A stretch of 64,000 nt of DNA from Paenibacillaceae bacterium (GTDB taxonomy: Bacteria; Bacillota; Bacilli; Paenibacillales; NBRC-103111). The stretch spans positions 1 to 64,000 of the forward strand of contig JAQSYI010000011.1 in assembly GCA_029256185.1 (NCBI GenBank), in the 5' to 3' direction. A program made the translations under genes and the position numbers. Shown in pieces: positions 53,465 to 62,220 of this stretch. Position 1 is the first letter of the stretch. Each line of letters opens with the position of its first letter. Under the pieces are notes generated by a model. It worked only from the letters and a program-made list of their open reading frames with translations. It was not told where the DNA came from and did no database searches.

Positions 53465-53516
53465 GTGCTGGAGCCCCTGTTTCAGCATGTTCATCAGACC
53501 ATGCCTTTGTCCTGAG
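53418..53516. repeat. Adjacent tandem duplication across two convergent gene ends
   Basis: Unit 1 (53418-53465, 48 bp) and unit 2 (53466-53516, 51 bp) both start TGCTGGA, contain CATGTTCA and end TTGTCYTGAG. The methyltransferase stop is in unit 1 and the regulator stop in unit 2. Confidence 0.75.
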
Positions 53517-54174
53517 CTTTTCTGGCAGCCTGAATCCGGTCCCGGACGTCCATCTTGGAGTAAATATTCGAGATGTAATTCTTGATGGTGCCCTCGGACA
53601 GGTATAGCCGCTCGGCAATCTCCCGGTTGTTCAGTCCGTCGGCAATGCAGGCAAGCACTTGCAGTTCGCGCTCGCTTAAGCCGTAGTCCTCGCCCCTCGG
53701 ATGCTCATCATGTCCCGTGCCGGGAACAGAGGGAGGTTCGGATTGTTTTCGCTCCTGCAGGCCGTTCACCATCATTTTGGCAATATCCTGGGGAATCAGC
53801 GTCCCGCCGCGGTGGACCCACTTGATGCCGGCAGCCAAATCCTTGGGGTGAATGGCTTTGAGAAGATAGCCCTCCGCTCCTGCACCGAGGGCGTCGACCA
53901 CATAATGTATTTCCTGAAAGGTTGTAAGGATAATAATCCGGATGTCCGGATACTGCTGCTTGATCTGCCGCGTGGCGGCGACTCCGTCCATTTCGGGCAT
54001 ATGAATGTCCATCAATATAACATTGGGCCGGTGCTCGCGGCAAAGCTCGACTGCCACGCGGCCGTTGGGCGCAAGTCCGACTACTTCAATCTCCGGATCC
54101 ATGTCCAATACGATGTGAAGACTCTCCCGGATCAAGTCCTGGTCATCGGCCAACAACAATCGGATCTCTTTCAT
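53494..54174 (-). CDS. NarL/LuxR-family response regulator
   Basis: This partner of the kinase upstream (226 residues) has a receiver domain (MKEIRLLLADDQDLIRESLH, acceptor Asp in VILMDIHMPEMDG, Lys in YLLKAIHPKD) and a LuxR helix-turn-helix (LSERELQVLACIADGLNNRE, LYLSEGTIKNYISNIYSKMD). The frame opens at 54240, but ATG 54174 follows GAAGGAGG and begins on the receiver. It probably regulates the divergent ABC transporter and its own operon, as in cell-envelope stress systems of the LiaR/DesR type. The direct repeats at 55513-55531 are candidate sites. Confidence 0.92.
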   Translation of the reverse strand: MKEIRLLLADDQDLIRESLHIVLDMDPEIEVVGLAPNGRVAVELCREHRPNVILMDIHMPEMDGVAATRQIKQQYPDIRIIILTTFQEIHYVVDALGAGAEGYLLKAIHPKDLAAGIKWVHRGGTLIPQDIAKMMVNGLQERKQSEPPSVPGTGHDEHPRGEDYGLSERELQVLACIADGLNNREIAERLYLSEGTIKNYISNIYSKMDVRDRIQAARKAQDKGMV

Positions 54175-54209
54175 GTGCTTTCCTCCTTCAATAATCCTGC
54201 CCTGATGCT

Positions 54210-55415
54210 CTACTTGAAGCGAAGGACCGGAATTGCGCATACCACCGTGACTCCCGAGCCGATGGAGGAAGTGAACTGAAGGCTGCCCTGAAGTGCGGCC
54301 AGCCGTTCCCTCATGGCGGTGAGGCCGAACCCGGACTCGATATTTTCTACCCCGACGCCATTATCCGTTATAGTCAGAGTTACTTGCTGGTCCCCGTATT
54401 CAATTCCAATGTCCACCATGCTGGCCTGGCCATGACGCTTGGCATTGGTCAGCGCTTCCTGGAGACAGCGGACCATGGTCAATTGAACCTGCATAGGCAA
54501 TTGGCACTCCTCGCCCTTCGGCTTGAAGTTTACTTGGGTGCCGGTATGAGCGGAGAATTCATTGGCCAAAGCAGCCATTTGCTGCAGGAATGTCCCTTCA
54601 CGGACCGGCTCGGCTATCTGGTGAATGTTCCGGCGTACTTCCTCCAGGCCGTCGCGGGCCACCTTGCGCAGCACATCCAGCTTCTCTCTGGCCTTGTCCG
54701 GTGCCGTCTCCATCAGGTAGGAAACAGCATCCATGCCCATGATGACTGAGGTGAAGGTATGTCCTACCGTGTCGTGAAGCTCCTTGGCCAAGCGGTTGCG
54801 CTCCTCGACCAGCGTCATCTTCTCAATCTGGGAGGCGTATTGCTCCAGCGCCTTGTTCTGCTCCTGAACCAGCCGGTATACCCTCAGATTCTCTTCATAG
54901 AGCTGCTTGACACTGTAATGGGATATATACATTTTCTGCAGCCCAAGACCAACGCCGAATACAATCGCTGCATTAACGATGCGGCTGAAAACAATGGGGA
55001 ACAGATTGGGCGTTCCTTGAATGATCAGGGCTTCGACAACGGGAAAAAGCACAATGAAAACGATAATGTTAAACAGGATTTGTTGCTTTCTGGCGTGAAA
55101 GCCCAGTACAATCAACTGGATGGAGAGAACGCTGACGATCTCTTCTTGGCTTCTCCAGGTAAGATACAGCTCAAATGCTCCGCTGCTGATAAGGATGGCA
55201 AGCGGCAGGGCGGTCCGGTTCGTATAGCCCGGATGCCAGAAGAGCAGGCTGAACAGATAGCAAAAGACAGCGGCCAGAATCAGTGTCAGCCGGTACAGGA
55301 TTCCGCCCAGTTGCGTCGCCGTGGCTATGTACATCAGGCCGATCCCCAGCCCCGAGGTGAGTATGCCGAACAAGACCCAATCTACCCATTGCCAGGCTCT
55401 GCGCTCAATTTGCAT
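54210..55415 (-). CDS. Membrane histidine kinase, HisKA_3 (NarX/LiaS/DesK-like)
   Basis: This kinase (401 residues) has about six N-terminal membrane helices and little extracytoplasmic sequence, a design often used to sense membrane or envelope changes. A coiled-coil linker (VQEQNKALEQYASQIEKMTL) leads to the HisKA_3 domain (RNRLAKELHDTVGHTFTSVI, phospho-His in HDTVGH). The ATPase domain ends in LTITDNGVGVENIESGFGLT. The frame opens at 55433, but ATG 55415 has AAAGGA 6 bases upstream. It is first in the operon with the NarL-type regulator (35-base gap). A promoter is visible on the minus strand at 55472-55500. Confidence 0.9.
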   Translation of the reverse strand: MQIERRAWQWVDWVLFGILTSGLGIGLMYIATATQLGGILYRLTLILAAVFCYLFSLLFWHPGYTNRTALPLAILISSGAFELYLTWRSQEEIVSVLSIQLIVLGFHARKQQILFNIIVFIVLFPVVEALIIQGTPNLFPIVFSRIVNAAIVFGVGLGLQKMYISHYSVKQLYEENLRVYRLVQEQNKALEQYASQIEKMTLVEERNRLAKELHDTVGHTFTSVIMGMDAVSYLMETAPDKAREKLDVLRKVARDGLEEVRRNIHQIAEPVREGTFLQQMAALANEFSAHTGTQVNFKPKGEECQLPMQVQLTMVRCLQEALTNAKRHGQASMVDIGIEYGDQQVTLTITDNGVGVENIESGFGLTAMRERLAALQGSLQFTSSIGSGVTVVCAIPVLRFK

Positions 55416-55471
55416 AAGCAGTTCCTTTCGCATTTCATTTGCCGTGAATTTTGCTCTTTCTTTGTTCTCTC

Positions 55472-55531
55472 ATTGTACTAAAGAAAATGATTTATCAGAA
55501 GTGATGAAGGTCATGTGACTGTAAATGTGAC
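55472..55531. promoter_or_regulatory. Divergent promoter region with ATGTGAC direct repeats
   Basis: For the kinase operon (minus strand), TTCTGA (complement of 55495-55500) and TACAAT (complement of 55472-55477) are 17 bases apart. ATGTGAC occurs at 55513-55519 and 55525-55531, period 12, upstream of this -35. It lies about 45-63 bases before a TATGAT (55576-55581) that could serve the ABC transporter genes. Confidence 0.5.
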
Positions 55532-55639
55532 TTCCGTTATGACGCCAGGGACTATGCAAATCCAACGGAAAGAGCTATGATGGGTGACAGGAAATGGAAT
55601 TGTGCCCGTTTGCTCAAGCATAGCTTTCAGGAGGTACCC

Positions 55640-56563
55640 ATGAACGAACCTATTGTACAGCTGCAGAATGTAACGAAGCGGATTGGCTCCAAGACGATCA
55701 TAGACAAGCTGACTTTCAATGTGCCGCGGGGAGAGGTTTTTGGCTTTCTTGGACCCAATGGAGCAGGCAAGACGACAACCATCCGCATGATGGTAGGGTT
55801 AATGTCCATTAGCGAAGGCGATATTCTGATCGGCGGCCACAGCATCAGGACCCAGTTCGAGAAGGCGGTCAAGCAGGTGGGGGCCATTGTAGAGAATCCG
55901 GAGATGTATAAATATCTGTCGGGCTGGAACAATCTGGTCCACTATGCCAGAATGGTTCCCGGCATTACAAGGCACCGGATTCAGGAGATCGTCCATATGA
56001 TGGGGCTGGAGAACCGGATTCACGATAAGGTAAAAACGTATTCCCTGGGTATGCGCCAGCGGCTGGGTGTAGCCCAGGCTGTGCTGCATAAGCCCGCACT
56101 GCTGATTCTCGACGAGCCGACCAACGGTCTTGACCCGGCAGGCATCCGGGAGCTGAGGGATTATCTCCGCCGGCTCTCCCAAGAAGAGGGAGTATCCGTG
56201 ATTGTCTCAAGCCATCTGCTCTCGGAGATGGAATTGATGTGCGACCGAGTGGCCATTATTCAGAATGGCCGACTGGTGGATGTGCGGTTGACCAAGGATT
56301 TCATGGCCGACGGGGGCCGTAAATCGGTTGTATTCGAGGTGTCCGATGTTGTGCAAGCCCAACAGGTGCTGGCCAGCAATAACAGCGATTTCTCCACCGA
56401 ACTGCAAAAAGAAGGGATTGTTCTGGAGCTTGACCGGGAGGAAGTGGCTGAGGTGACGGCCCTGCTGGTGCATGCGGGAGTGAAGATATACGGCATTAAG
56501 CTGATCACCAAATCTCTGGAGGATAAGTTCCTGGAGATGACAGGGAGTGATCAGATTGCTTAG
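55640..56563 (+). CDS. ABC transporter ATP-binding protein, BcrA type
   Basis: This ATPase (307 residues) belongs to a two-gene exporter of the bacitracin/lantibiotic-resistance class. Walker A is GPNGAGKTT, the Q-loop is near VGAIVENPEMYKYL, the signature is YSLGMRQRLGVAQA and Walker B is LLILDEPTNGLDP. The C-terminal 80 residues form the typical BcrA extension. The frame opens at 55577, but ATG 55640 has AGGAGGT 5 bases upstream. It overlaps the permease by 17 bases and is divergent from a NarL-type two-component system that probably controls it. Confidence 0.92.
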   Translation: MNEPIVQLQNVTKRIGSKTIIDKLTFNVPRGEVFGFLGPNGAGKTTTIRMMVGLMSISEGDILIGGHSIRTQFEKAVKQVGAIVENPEMYKYLSGWNNLVHYARMVPGITRHRIQEIVHMMGLENRIHDKVKTYSLGMRQRLGVAQAVLHKPALLILDEPTNGLDPAGIRELRDYLRRLSQEEGVSVIVSSHLLSEMELMCDRVAIIQNGRLVDVRLTKDFMADGGRKSVVFEVSDVVQAQQVLASNNSDFSTELQKEGIVLELDREEVAEVTALLVHAGVKIYGIKLITKSLEDKFLEMTGSDQIA

Positions 56564-57497
56564 TCTTCTTCAGAACGAGAACATGAAAATTTACCGCAGG
56601 CTGCATACCTGGATTCTGCTGGGCATCCTGATTGCACTGGTGTTTACCGTATCCATTATTATCAAAACCACATGGACAGGCTCCAATGAGGGCTGGGAAC
56701 AGCGGCTCCGCACCAATATAGAGATCGACCGGGAATATTTGAACAGCGCCGACGGCCTGCCAGGCTTGGCGAAGGAGGAGATTGAGCAGAGCATTCTGCT
56801 TAACCAGTACCGGCTCGATCATAACATCCCCCCTTCAGATAAGAGCATGTGGGGAATGGTGCTGCAGATGTCCAGCCTGATCCAGATTGTCACCATCTTC
56901 ACGGTAGTCATTGCTGCGGATATTGTGGCCGGGGAATTCGCTTCCGGTACGATCAAGCTGCTACTGATCCGTCCCGCGAGCCGTTCGAAGATATTGCTGT
57001 CCAAATACGTATCCACGATCCTGTTTTCCTTTCAGCTGCTGGTGATTTTATTCATAACCTCGCTGGTGCTGAACGGGCTGCTTTACGGCTTTTCCGATGT
57101 GGGCGCTCCATACCTTCATATTGACAATAACATGGTGGTGCAGGAGAGCAGCATGCTTCTCCATGCCCTGAGCACGTATGGTCTTAAATGCGTGGAACTG
57201 GTTATGGTGGTCACACTGGCCTTCATGATCTCCACGGTATTCCGCAGCAGCTCCCTGGCCATCAGCATCTCGCTGCTTCTGCTGTTCCTGGGACAGGTGG
57301 TGACCCTTTTCTTCAGCCAGTGGAGCTGGGGGAAGTTCTGGCTGTTCGCCAATACGGATCTGACGCAGTACATTGAGGGCAAGCCGCTGATCGAGGGGAT
57401 GAATATGGCTTTCTCGGTCACTGTACTGATCGCCTATTTTATTTTATTCAATTATTTGTCATGGTCCATCTTCAACAAGCGGGATGTGGCGGCGTAG
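56547..57497 (+). CDS. ABC-2-type permease
   Basis: This membrane partner of the BcrA-type ATPase (about 316 residues) has six helices, beginning HTWILLGILIALVFTVSIII. A long extracytoplasmic loop lies between helices 1 and 2, as in BcrB/LanFEG permeases. FASGTIKLLLIRPASRSKIL is the conserved cytoplasmic loop after helix 2. It overlaps the ATPase gene by 17 bases. GTG 56547 is the long start; TTG 56556, with AGGGAG 8 bases upstream, may be the true one. Substrate unknown, perhaps an antimicrobial peptide or lipid. Confidence 0.88.
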   Translation: MIRLLSLLQNENMKIYRRLHTWILLGILIALVFTVSIIIKTTWTGSNEGWEQRLRTNIEIDREYLNSADGLPGLAKEEIEQSILLNQYRLDHNIPPSDKSMWGMVLQMSSLIQIVTIFTVVIAADIVAGEFASGTIKLLLIRPASRSKILLSKYVSTILFSFQLLVILFITSLVLNGLLYGFSDVGAPYLHIDNNMVVQESSMLLHALSTYGLKCVELVMVVTLAFMISTVFRSSSLAISISLLLLFLGQVVTLFFSQWSWGKFWLFANTDLTQYIEGKPLIEGMNMAFSVTVLIAYFILFNYLSWSIFNKRDVAA

Positions 57498-57504
57498 AGA
57501 GAAG

Positions 57505-57539
57505 GACTGTTCCGGCCGGATGAGGGAGCAGTCTTTTTT
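57505..57539 (+). terminator. Terminator after the ABC permease gene
   Basis: GACTGTTCC (57505-57513) pairs with GGAGCAGTC (57525-57533) with one mismatch, followed by TTTTTT. Confidence 0.8.
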
Positions 57540-57645
57540 ACGCTTTTGATTGCGTATGAATTGGGGAACAATAGAATTCTACCGCCCGGCATGTTAGGGA
57601 TGTGAACGGTGCGCATGACGGGGTCATGATGAAGGAGGGGGAAGC

Positions 57646-59073
57646 TTGTTTTGGCTGGTCATCATTCTGGTGCTATTTATCTTCCAAATCGCAACGATCC
57701 TGGTATCTGAATTCCGCCGGCCCGAAAAAGCGGTGGCTTGGCTGTCCATCCTGTTCATATTGCCCGTAATCGGCTTTGTCATGTACTATTTCCTGGCCAA
57801 GAATTATACACAGCGGCGCAGAGTGAAGCGCAAGACCCACCGGGTGATGAAGGAGATGCGCCGCGACATGGCTCGGCTGGCCCGGAAGCTGAAGAAGGGC
57901 GGGCAGAGTCCCCGGGAAATCGAGAAGGATGAGCGCCTGTTCGGCTTGCTCAGCAACCTGCCGGGAGCCCCCATCACCATCTGCAATGAAGTGGAATTCT
58001 ACCATTCCGGTGCGGAAACGTATGACGCCATTCTGCAGGCAATGGAAGAGGCCAAGGATCATATTCACGTTGAATACTATACGATCCGCGAGGACGGCAT
58101 CGGGCTGCGCTTCCAGGATGTGATGATCCGTAAGGCCCGGGAAGGGGTAGCCGTCAGACTGCTGTACGACGGAGTAGGCAGTATGGATATGACGGAACGG
58201 TACATCAGGAAGCTGCAGGAGGCTGGAGTCCGCACGGGCTGCTTCCTGCCGCCGCTGATCGCTTTTATAGACAAGCGTTTGAATTACCGGAATCACCGCA
58301 AAATTGTGGTGGTCGACGGAATCGTCGGCTTTCTGGGCGGCATTAATGTGGGCGATGAATATCTGGGCAAGCATAAGCGCCTGGGGTATTGGCGGGATAC
58401 GCATATGAAAATGACGGGGGATGCGGTCTATTATTTGCAGCATACGTTTATTAAGGACTGGTTTTTTGTCAAAGCGGAGTTGTTGAATGAAGGCCGCTAT
58501 CTGCCGGAGCATGATTGCCAGGGCAGGGAGATGGTGCAGATTGTCAACGGAGGACCTGATGCCCAATGGGACGCCATTCTGGAGGTGTATTTTTCCGCCA
58601 TTACAACAGCCCAGAACCGGGTTTATATCACCACTCCCTATTTCATACCCGATTCAGGGATTAATATGGCCTTGAAAACTGCGGCGATCAGCGGAGTGGA
58701 TGTGAGAATCATTTTGCCGTCGGTCCCGGATACCAGAATCGTCTATCTGGCCTCCATGTCATTCCTGGAAGAATTGCTGCAGGCCGGAGTCCGCTTCTAC
58801 TTGTATGAGAAGGGCTTCATCCATGCCAAGATGCTTATCGTGGACGAGAAGCTGGCGACAGTAGGAACGGCCAATATGGATATGCGCAGCTTCTTCAGCA
58901 ATTTCGAGCAGAATGCGGTGTTATTCGACCGCCATCTCATCCGCAGGCTGGAGCTTCAGTTCCGGCATGACCTGAAGGAGAGCCGGGAAGTGATCCTGGC
59001 CGAGTTCGAACGCCGCTCCCGCTGGCAGAAGGGGAAGGAGATCGGCGCCAGGCTGCTGTCGCCATTGTTCTGA
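57646..59073 (+). CDS. cls: Cardiolipin synthase (phospholipase D type)
   Basis: This membrane enzyme (475 residues, typical) joins two phosphatidylglycerol molecules into cardiolipin and glycerol. Two N-terminal helices (LFWLVIILVLFIFQIATILV and VAWLSILFILPVIGFVMYYF) precede two HKD catalytic motifs: NHRKIVVVDG at about residues 218-227 and FIHAKMLIVDEKLATVGTAN at about 390-409. The start is TTG 57646 with GGAGGGGG at 57633-57640. It stands alone and is convergent with the NHEJ operon. Confidence 0.94.
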   Translation: MFWLVIILVLFIFQIATILVSEFRRPEKAVAWLSILFILPVIGFVMYYFLAKNYTQRRRVKRKTHRVMKEMRRDMARLARKLKKGGQSPREIEKDERLFGLLSNLPGAPITICNEVEFYHSGAETYDAILQAMEEAKDHIHVEYYTIREDGIGLRFQDVMIRKAREGVAVRLLYDGVGSMDMTERYIRKLQEAGVRTGCFLPPLIAFIDKRLNYRNHRKIVVVDGIVGFLGGINVGDEYLGKHKRLGYWRDTHMKMTGDAVYYLQHTFIKDWFFVKAELLNEGRYLPEHDCQGREMVQIVNGGPDAQWDAILEVYFSAITTAQNRVYITTPYFIPDSGINMALKTAAISGVDVRIILPSVPDTRIVYLASMSFLEELLQAGVRFYLYEKGFIHAKMLIVDEKLATVGTANMDMRSFFSNFEQNAVLFDRHLIRRLELQFRHDLKESREVILAEFERRSRWQKGKEIGARLLSPLF

Positions 59074-59078
59074 TAATC

Positions 59079-60005
59079 CTAGCGCACGGAAGCTGAACCC
59101 AAAAATTGAAGCACCGGCTCCAGGGATTGGGGAGGTACCTGATCGATCAAGTCTCCCATCTGCTCCAGTCTTGCTCCGATTGTCAGCAGATTGAAGTCTC
59201 TGGGACTGCAGTTGGCCGCGACCTCAGACCACTTAAGCGGCGTGGACAAGGTAGCGTAAGGCCTGGCGCGGGGGGTATAAGGGGCGGACAAGGTTTTGCC
59301 TTGCCAGTGCTGCAGATAATCTACATAAATCAACTCGCCGCGGTGCTTCTTCAACCGTTCGATGGTGAAGAGGGAAGGATGGGTTTCGGTCAGATATTTG
59401 CCAATAAAATGCCCGACGGACCGCAGCTGCAAGAAGGTGTAGCGGTTCTTGGGGATAGGGATATAGAGCTGAACGCCGGTAGCTCCCGAGGTCTTGGCGA
59501 TGGAGCTGATGCCGATCCGCTTCAGGGCGTCTCCCGCCAGCGCGGCGGCTTCCATAATCCGCGGCTCTTCCTCCCGGCTGGGATCAATATCGATCAGCCA
59601 TTCCGCCGGATGCTCCTCCCCAATGTAATGGAGGGAGGGGTGAAACTCCAGGCAAGCCAGGTTGCCCAGCCAAACCAGAGTGGCGACGGAGTCCAGCACC
59701 ACATAGTTGATGCCCTGATAAGCGGCCGTCCGGACAAAGGGAGGAAGAGGCTCCGGGGCGTTCTTCTGGTAAAAAAACTTCTCATCACCTGCTCCGTGGG
59801 GATAACGGATGGTGGTCAGATAACGGTTGGCCGTATACTTGAGCAGATAAGGGGCAAGCTCAATCAGCTTCTGGAGGTACATGAGCTTGGTAATCCCCAT
59901 CTGGGGATACATAGGCTTGTCCGGGTTGGTTATGATCAGTTCATGCCCCTCGATTGACACAACTCCTTTGGACGGAGGTTTGGCGGGACTGCGGGTTGCT
60001 GGCAT
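59079..60005 (-). CDS. ligD: LigD-type polymerase/primase domain protein (NHEJ)
   Basis: This stand-alone archaeo-eukaryotic primase-type polymerase (308 residues) fills gaps at DNA ends during non-homologous end joining. Characteristic segments are LIITNPDKPMYPQMGITKLM, YPHGAGDEKFFYQKNAPEPL, the metal-binding WLIDIDPSREEE (two Asp), KTSGATGVQLYIPIP and RARPYATLSTPLKWSEV. In many bacteria this domain is fused to the ligase; here it is a separate gene. AAGGAGG lies 8 bases before ATG 60005. It is the last gene of the ku-ligase-polymerase operon, 41 bases after the ligase. Confidence 0.92.
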   Translation of the reverse strand: MPATRSPAKPPSKGVVSIEGHELIITNPDKPMYPQMGITKLMYLQKLIELAPYLLKYTANRYLTTIRYPHGAGDEKFFYQKNAPEPLPPFVRTAAYQGINYVVLDSVATLVWLGNLACLEFHPSLHYIGEEHPAEWLIDIDPSREEEPRIMEAAALAGDALKRIGISSIAKTSGATGVQLYIPIPKNRYTFLQLRSVGHFIGKYLTETHPSLFTIERLKKHRGELIYVDYLQHWQGKTLSAPYTPRARPYATLSTPLKWSEVAANCSPRDFNLLTIGARLEQMGDLIDQVPPQSLEPVLQFLGSASVR

Positions 60006-60046
60006 AATGAGGCCTCCTTGTGGATGATTATAAATGCGGCAGCCTG

Positions 60047-60988
60047 TTACAGTTCGGGCAGCGACAGCAGCTTGGAATGCCGGAGCAGACCGGCGTCAGT
60101 GACCTCCAGCCCGGTTACGGTACAGGTGAAGGCACGGTTCAGCCAGAGGATGGTAAGCCCCTTCAGATCCGGGGGCAGGCTGCTGAAAGGGCCACGGTCC
60201 TTAGGGCCGCTGCTGTAGGATGGAAGAGACCGGAGCTTGGCCTTCAGTTCCCCGTTCAGCCCAAGCGATACTCTGCCGAAGTACAGGCCGTCTGCAACCA
60301 TGATCAGGCTGGCCAGGCGGTCTTCGTTCATGGTATATCCCACAATGCTCACGGTCTCCGTCAGCACGGTTTTCCGCTTCAGCCAGTCTTGATGCTTCTT
60401 CCCCTCCCGGTAGGGACTGGACAGCCGTTTGGCCACAATCCCCTCCCAGCCCCGCTCCTCCACCCAGTTCCACAAGGCTTGCCCGTTTGAGAACAGATCA
60501 GTGACGAACAGCCGTTCCTGCTTATCCGGGAACAGGCGCAAGAGCTCTTGGTGACGCTGTCTGTAAGGCTGGTCCCGCCAATCCTTGCCCTGATTGCCCA
60601 GCAGGTCGAAGATGGCGAACCGGACAGGCTCATGATCGCCCGCCTGCATAATTACGGAAGGATTGCGCATCCGCTCCCGCGTCAGCACCTTGCGGAAGAC
60701 GGGGCGCTGTTTGGCATTGTCGAAGACGAAGGCCTCTCCGTCAAGCAGGCATGGCCCCTTGACCACGGACAGCTGCGCTGCCAGCTCGGGATAGGTGCTG
60801 TTCTTTACCTGCAGCTTCCGGGAAAACAGTTCCACGCCGCCGTCTGCTGCAATCCGGGCCAATAGCCGGACTCCGTCCCACTTGAGCTGGTAGCCCCAAT
60901 CCGTGCCTTCCGGAATAATCGGATGGGCCACAGGAATCATGGGCTCTCTTGGCAGATGCATTCCTCCTGTTTCCGGTGAAGGCTCCAT
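60047..60988 (-). CDS. ATP-dependent DNA ligase (NHEJ)
   Basis: The 313-residue ligase corresponds to the ligase domain of LigD. The adenylated Lys is in QLKWDGVRLLARI at about residue 36. Further nucleotidyltransferase motifs are LLDGEAFVFD (motif III), FAIFDLLGN, WEGIVAKRLSSPYREGKKHQ (motif IV/V) and WLKRKT. An OB-fold follows (about residues 215-313). It seals double-strand breaks held by Ku. AAGGAG, inside the end of ku, serves ATG 60988; only 3 bases separate the genes. Confidence 0.92.
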   Translation of the reverse strand: MEPSPETGGMHLPREPMIPVAHPIIPEGTDWGYQLKWDGVRLLARIAADGGVELFSRKLQVKNSTYPELAAQLSVVKGPCLLDGEAFVFDNAKQRPVFRKVLTRERMRNPSVIMQAGDHEPVRFAIFDLLGNQGKDWRDQPYRQRHQELLRLFPDKQERLFVTDLFSNGQALWNWVEERGWEGIVAKRLSSPYREGKKHQDWLKRKTVLTETVSIVGYTMNEDRLASLIMVADGLYFGRVSLGLNGELKAKLRSLPSYSSGPKDRGPFSSLPPDLKGLTILWLNRAFTCTVTGLEVTDAGLLRHSKLLSLPEL

Positions 60989-60991
60989 CTG

Positions 60992-61843
60992 CTATACCGT
61001 CTCCTTTTTGCGGCTGCGGCTGCGCTTGGGCTTGGCTTCTTCCGTTGGGGAAGAGGCAGCTGAGGTGCCTCCCGCGGCTTTCACTGCATCCAGGCTGGCC
61101 TGCAAGGCCGACATGAGGTCCACCACATTCGTGCGGTGCTGCTCGGGCGCAACCTGAATTTCCTCACCCGCTACCTTGTGGGCGATAGCGTCCAGGACTG
61201 CCGCGCGGTATTCATCGGCATATTTGTCCGGCTCGAAGGGGGTGGACAGCTGCTCGATCAGCATCTTGGCCATGGTCAGCTCCTTATCGTTGACATTGGC
61301 CTGTTCCGGCAGGTTGGGCACCTGGCTGATGGGACGGATCTCATCGGGGTAGAAGATCGTCTCCAAGGCCAGGCAGCGGTCAACCACCCGGATGGCGGCC
61401 AGGCTGCTCTTGGAGCGGATGGACACCTTGGCGATCCCGATCTTTCCTGTTTCGGTCAGGGAACGGAGCAGAAGATTATAGGCATTGGAGCCGGTATCCG
61501 CAGGGGCCAGGTAATAAGTTTTCTGGTAATAGACCGGATCGATCTCATTCAAGTTTACGAAGTCCAGAATTTTGATCTCCTTGCTGCTTTCTCCGCTTAA
61601 TTGCTCCAACTCCTCCTTGCTGAAGATGACAAACCGCCCCGGCTCATATTCATACCCTTTGACAATATCCTCCCATTCCACCTGGGTATCGCAGGTCTGG
61701 CATTTGCGCACATAGGACAAGGGAGTGGAGCATTTCTTATGGATCATGCGCATGGAGATATCCTTATCTTCGGTAGCCGAGAACATCTTGACGGGAACAT
61801 GGACCAAGCCGAAGCTGATGGCGCCTTTCCAGACTGTGTGCAT
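60992..61843 (-). CDS. ku: Ku, DNA-end-binding protein (NHEJ)
   Basis: The 283-residue homodimeric Ku forms a ring on broken DNA ends and recruits the ligase and polymerase. The start MHTVWKGAISFGLVHVPVKM is the family N-terminus. The zinc-ribbon-like CxxC of some Ku proteins is partly present (KKCSTPLSYVRKCQTCDTQV). The core includes YEPGRFVIFSKEELEQL and YFLAPADTG-like sequence (KTYYLAPADTGSNAYNLLL). The C-terminal 30 residues are Lys/Arg-rich (KPKRSRSRKKETV), a DNA-binding tail. AGAGGAGG precedes ATG 61843. It is first in the three-gene operon; in Bacillus the equivalent pair is expressed in the forespore. Confidence 0.95.
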   Translation of the reverse strand: MHTVWKGAISFGLVHVPVKMFSATEDKDISMRMIHKKCSTPLSYVRKCQTCDTQVEWEDIVKGYEYEPGRFVIFSKEELEQLSGESSKEIKILDFVNLNEIDPVYYQKTYYLAPADTGSNAYNLLLRSLTETGKIGIAKVSIRSKSSLAAIRVVDRCLALETIFYPDEIRPISQVPNLPEQANVNDKELTMAKMLIEQLSTPFEPDKYADEYRAAVLDAIAHKVAGEEIQVAPEQHRTNVVDLMSALQASLDAVKAAGGTSAASSPTEEAKPKRSRSRKKETV

Positions 61844-62139
61844 CTATTATTGCCTCCTCTTGGCAGCAGTGCCGCTTAACAATATTCATGTATTAAGCAG
61901 TAGTGTTTGCCCTGAGGATATATTGCATACGCGGCGGGGAAGAGCAAAGATCGGCAATTGTTCGATGGTTACGCGGCAGGCGGGGAAAGCAGGAGAGAAT
62001 GGAGGATGGAGGATGGAGGATGACGGATTATGGATGAAGTAGTGACTGACTGTCGAACGAAGCGCGCCGGCTGGGCACAGCGAAAAGTTTGCCGCTGCAC
62101 GCTGCATGGAGCAAGGGCTGGCTTCTTCCTGGGCGGGAT

Positions 62140-62220
62140 TTAATTCTGCTTTTGCAGCCGGTACGTACTGGGCAGGATGCCGGTATGGGACTTGAACAGC
62201 TTGGTGAAGTAATTCTTGTT
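62140..62220 (-). pseudogene. C-terminal fragment of an AraC-family regulator
   Basis: The minus strand reads NKNYFTKLFKSHTGILPSTY then RLQKQN and a stop. This is the second helix and tail of an AraC helix-turn-helix (compare the intact regulators at 5441 and 9465). The upstream part is missing, and the sequence is fused directly to a solute-binding-protein fragment. Confidence 0.75.

Noticed and set aside
53701..54279. Plus-strand frame of 192 codons opposite the NarL-type regulator
   Set aside because: It is a shadow of the regulator, whose receiver and LuxR motifs are clear.
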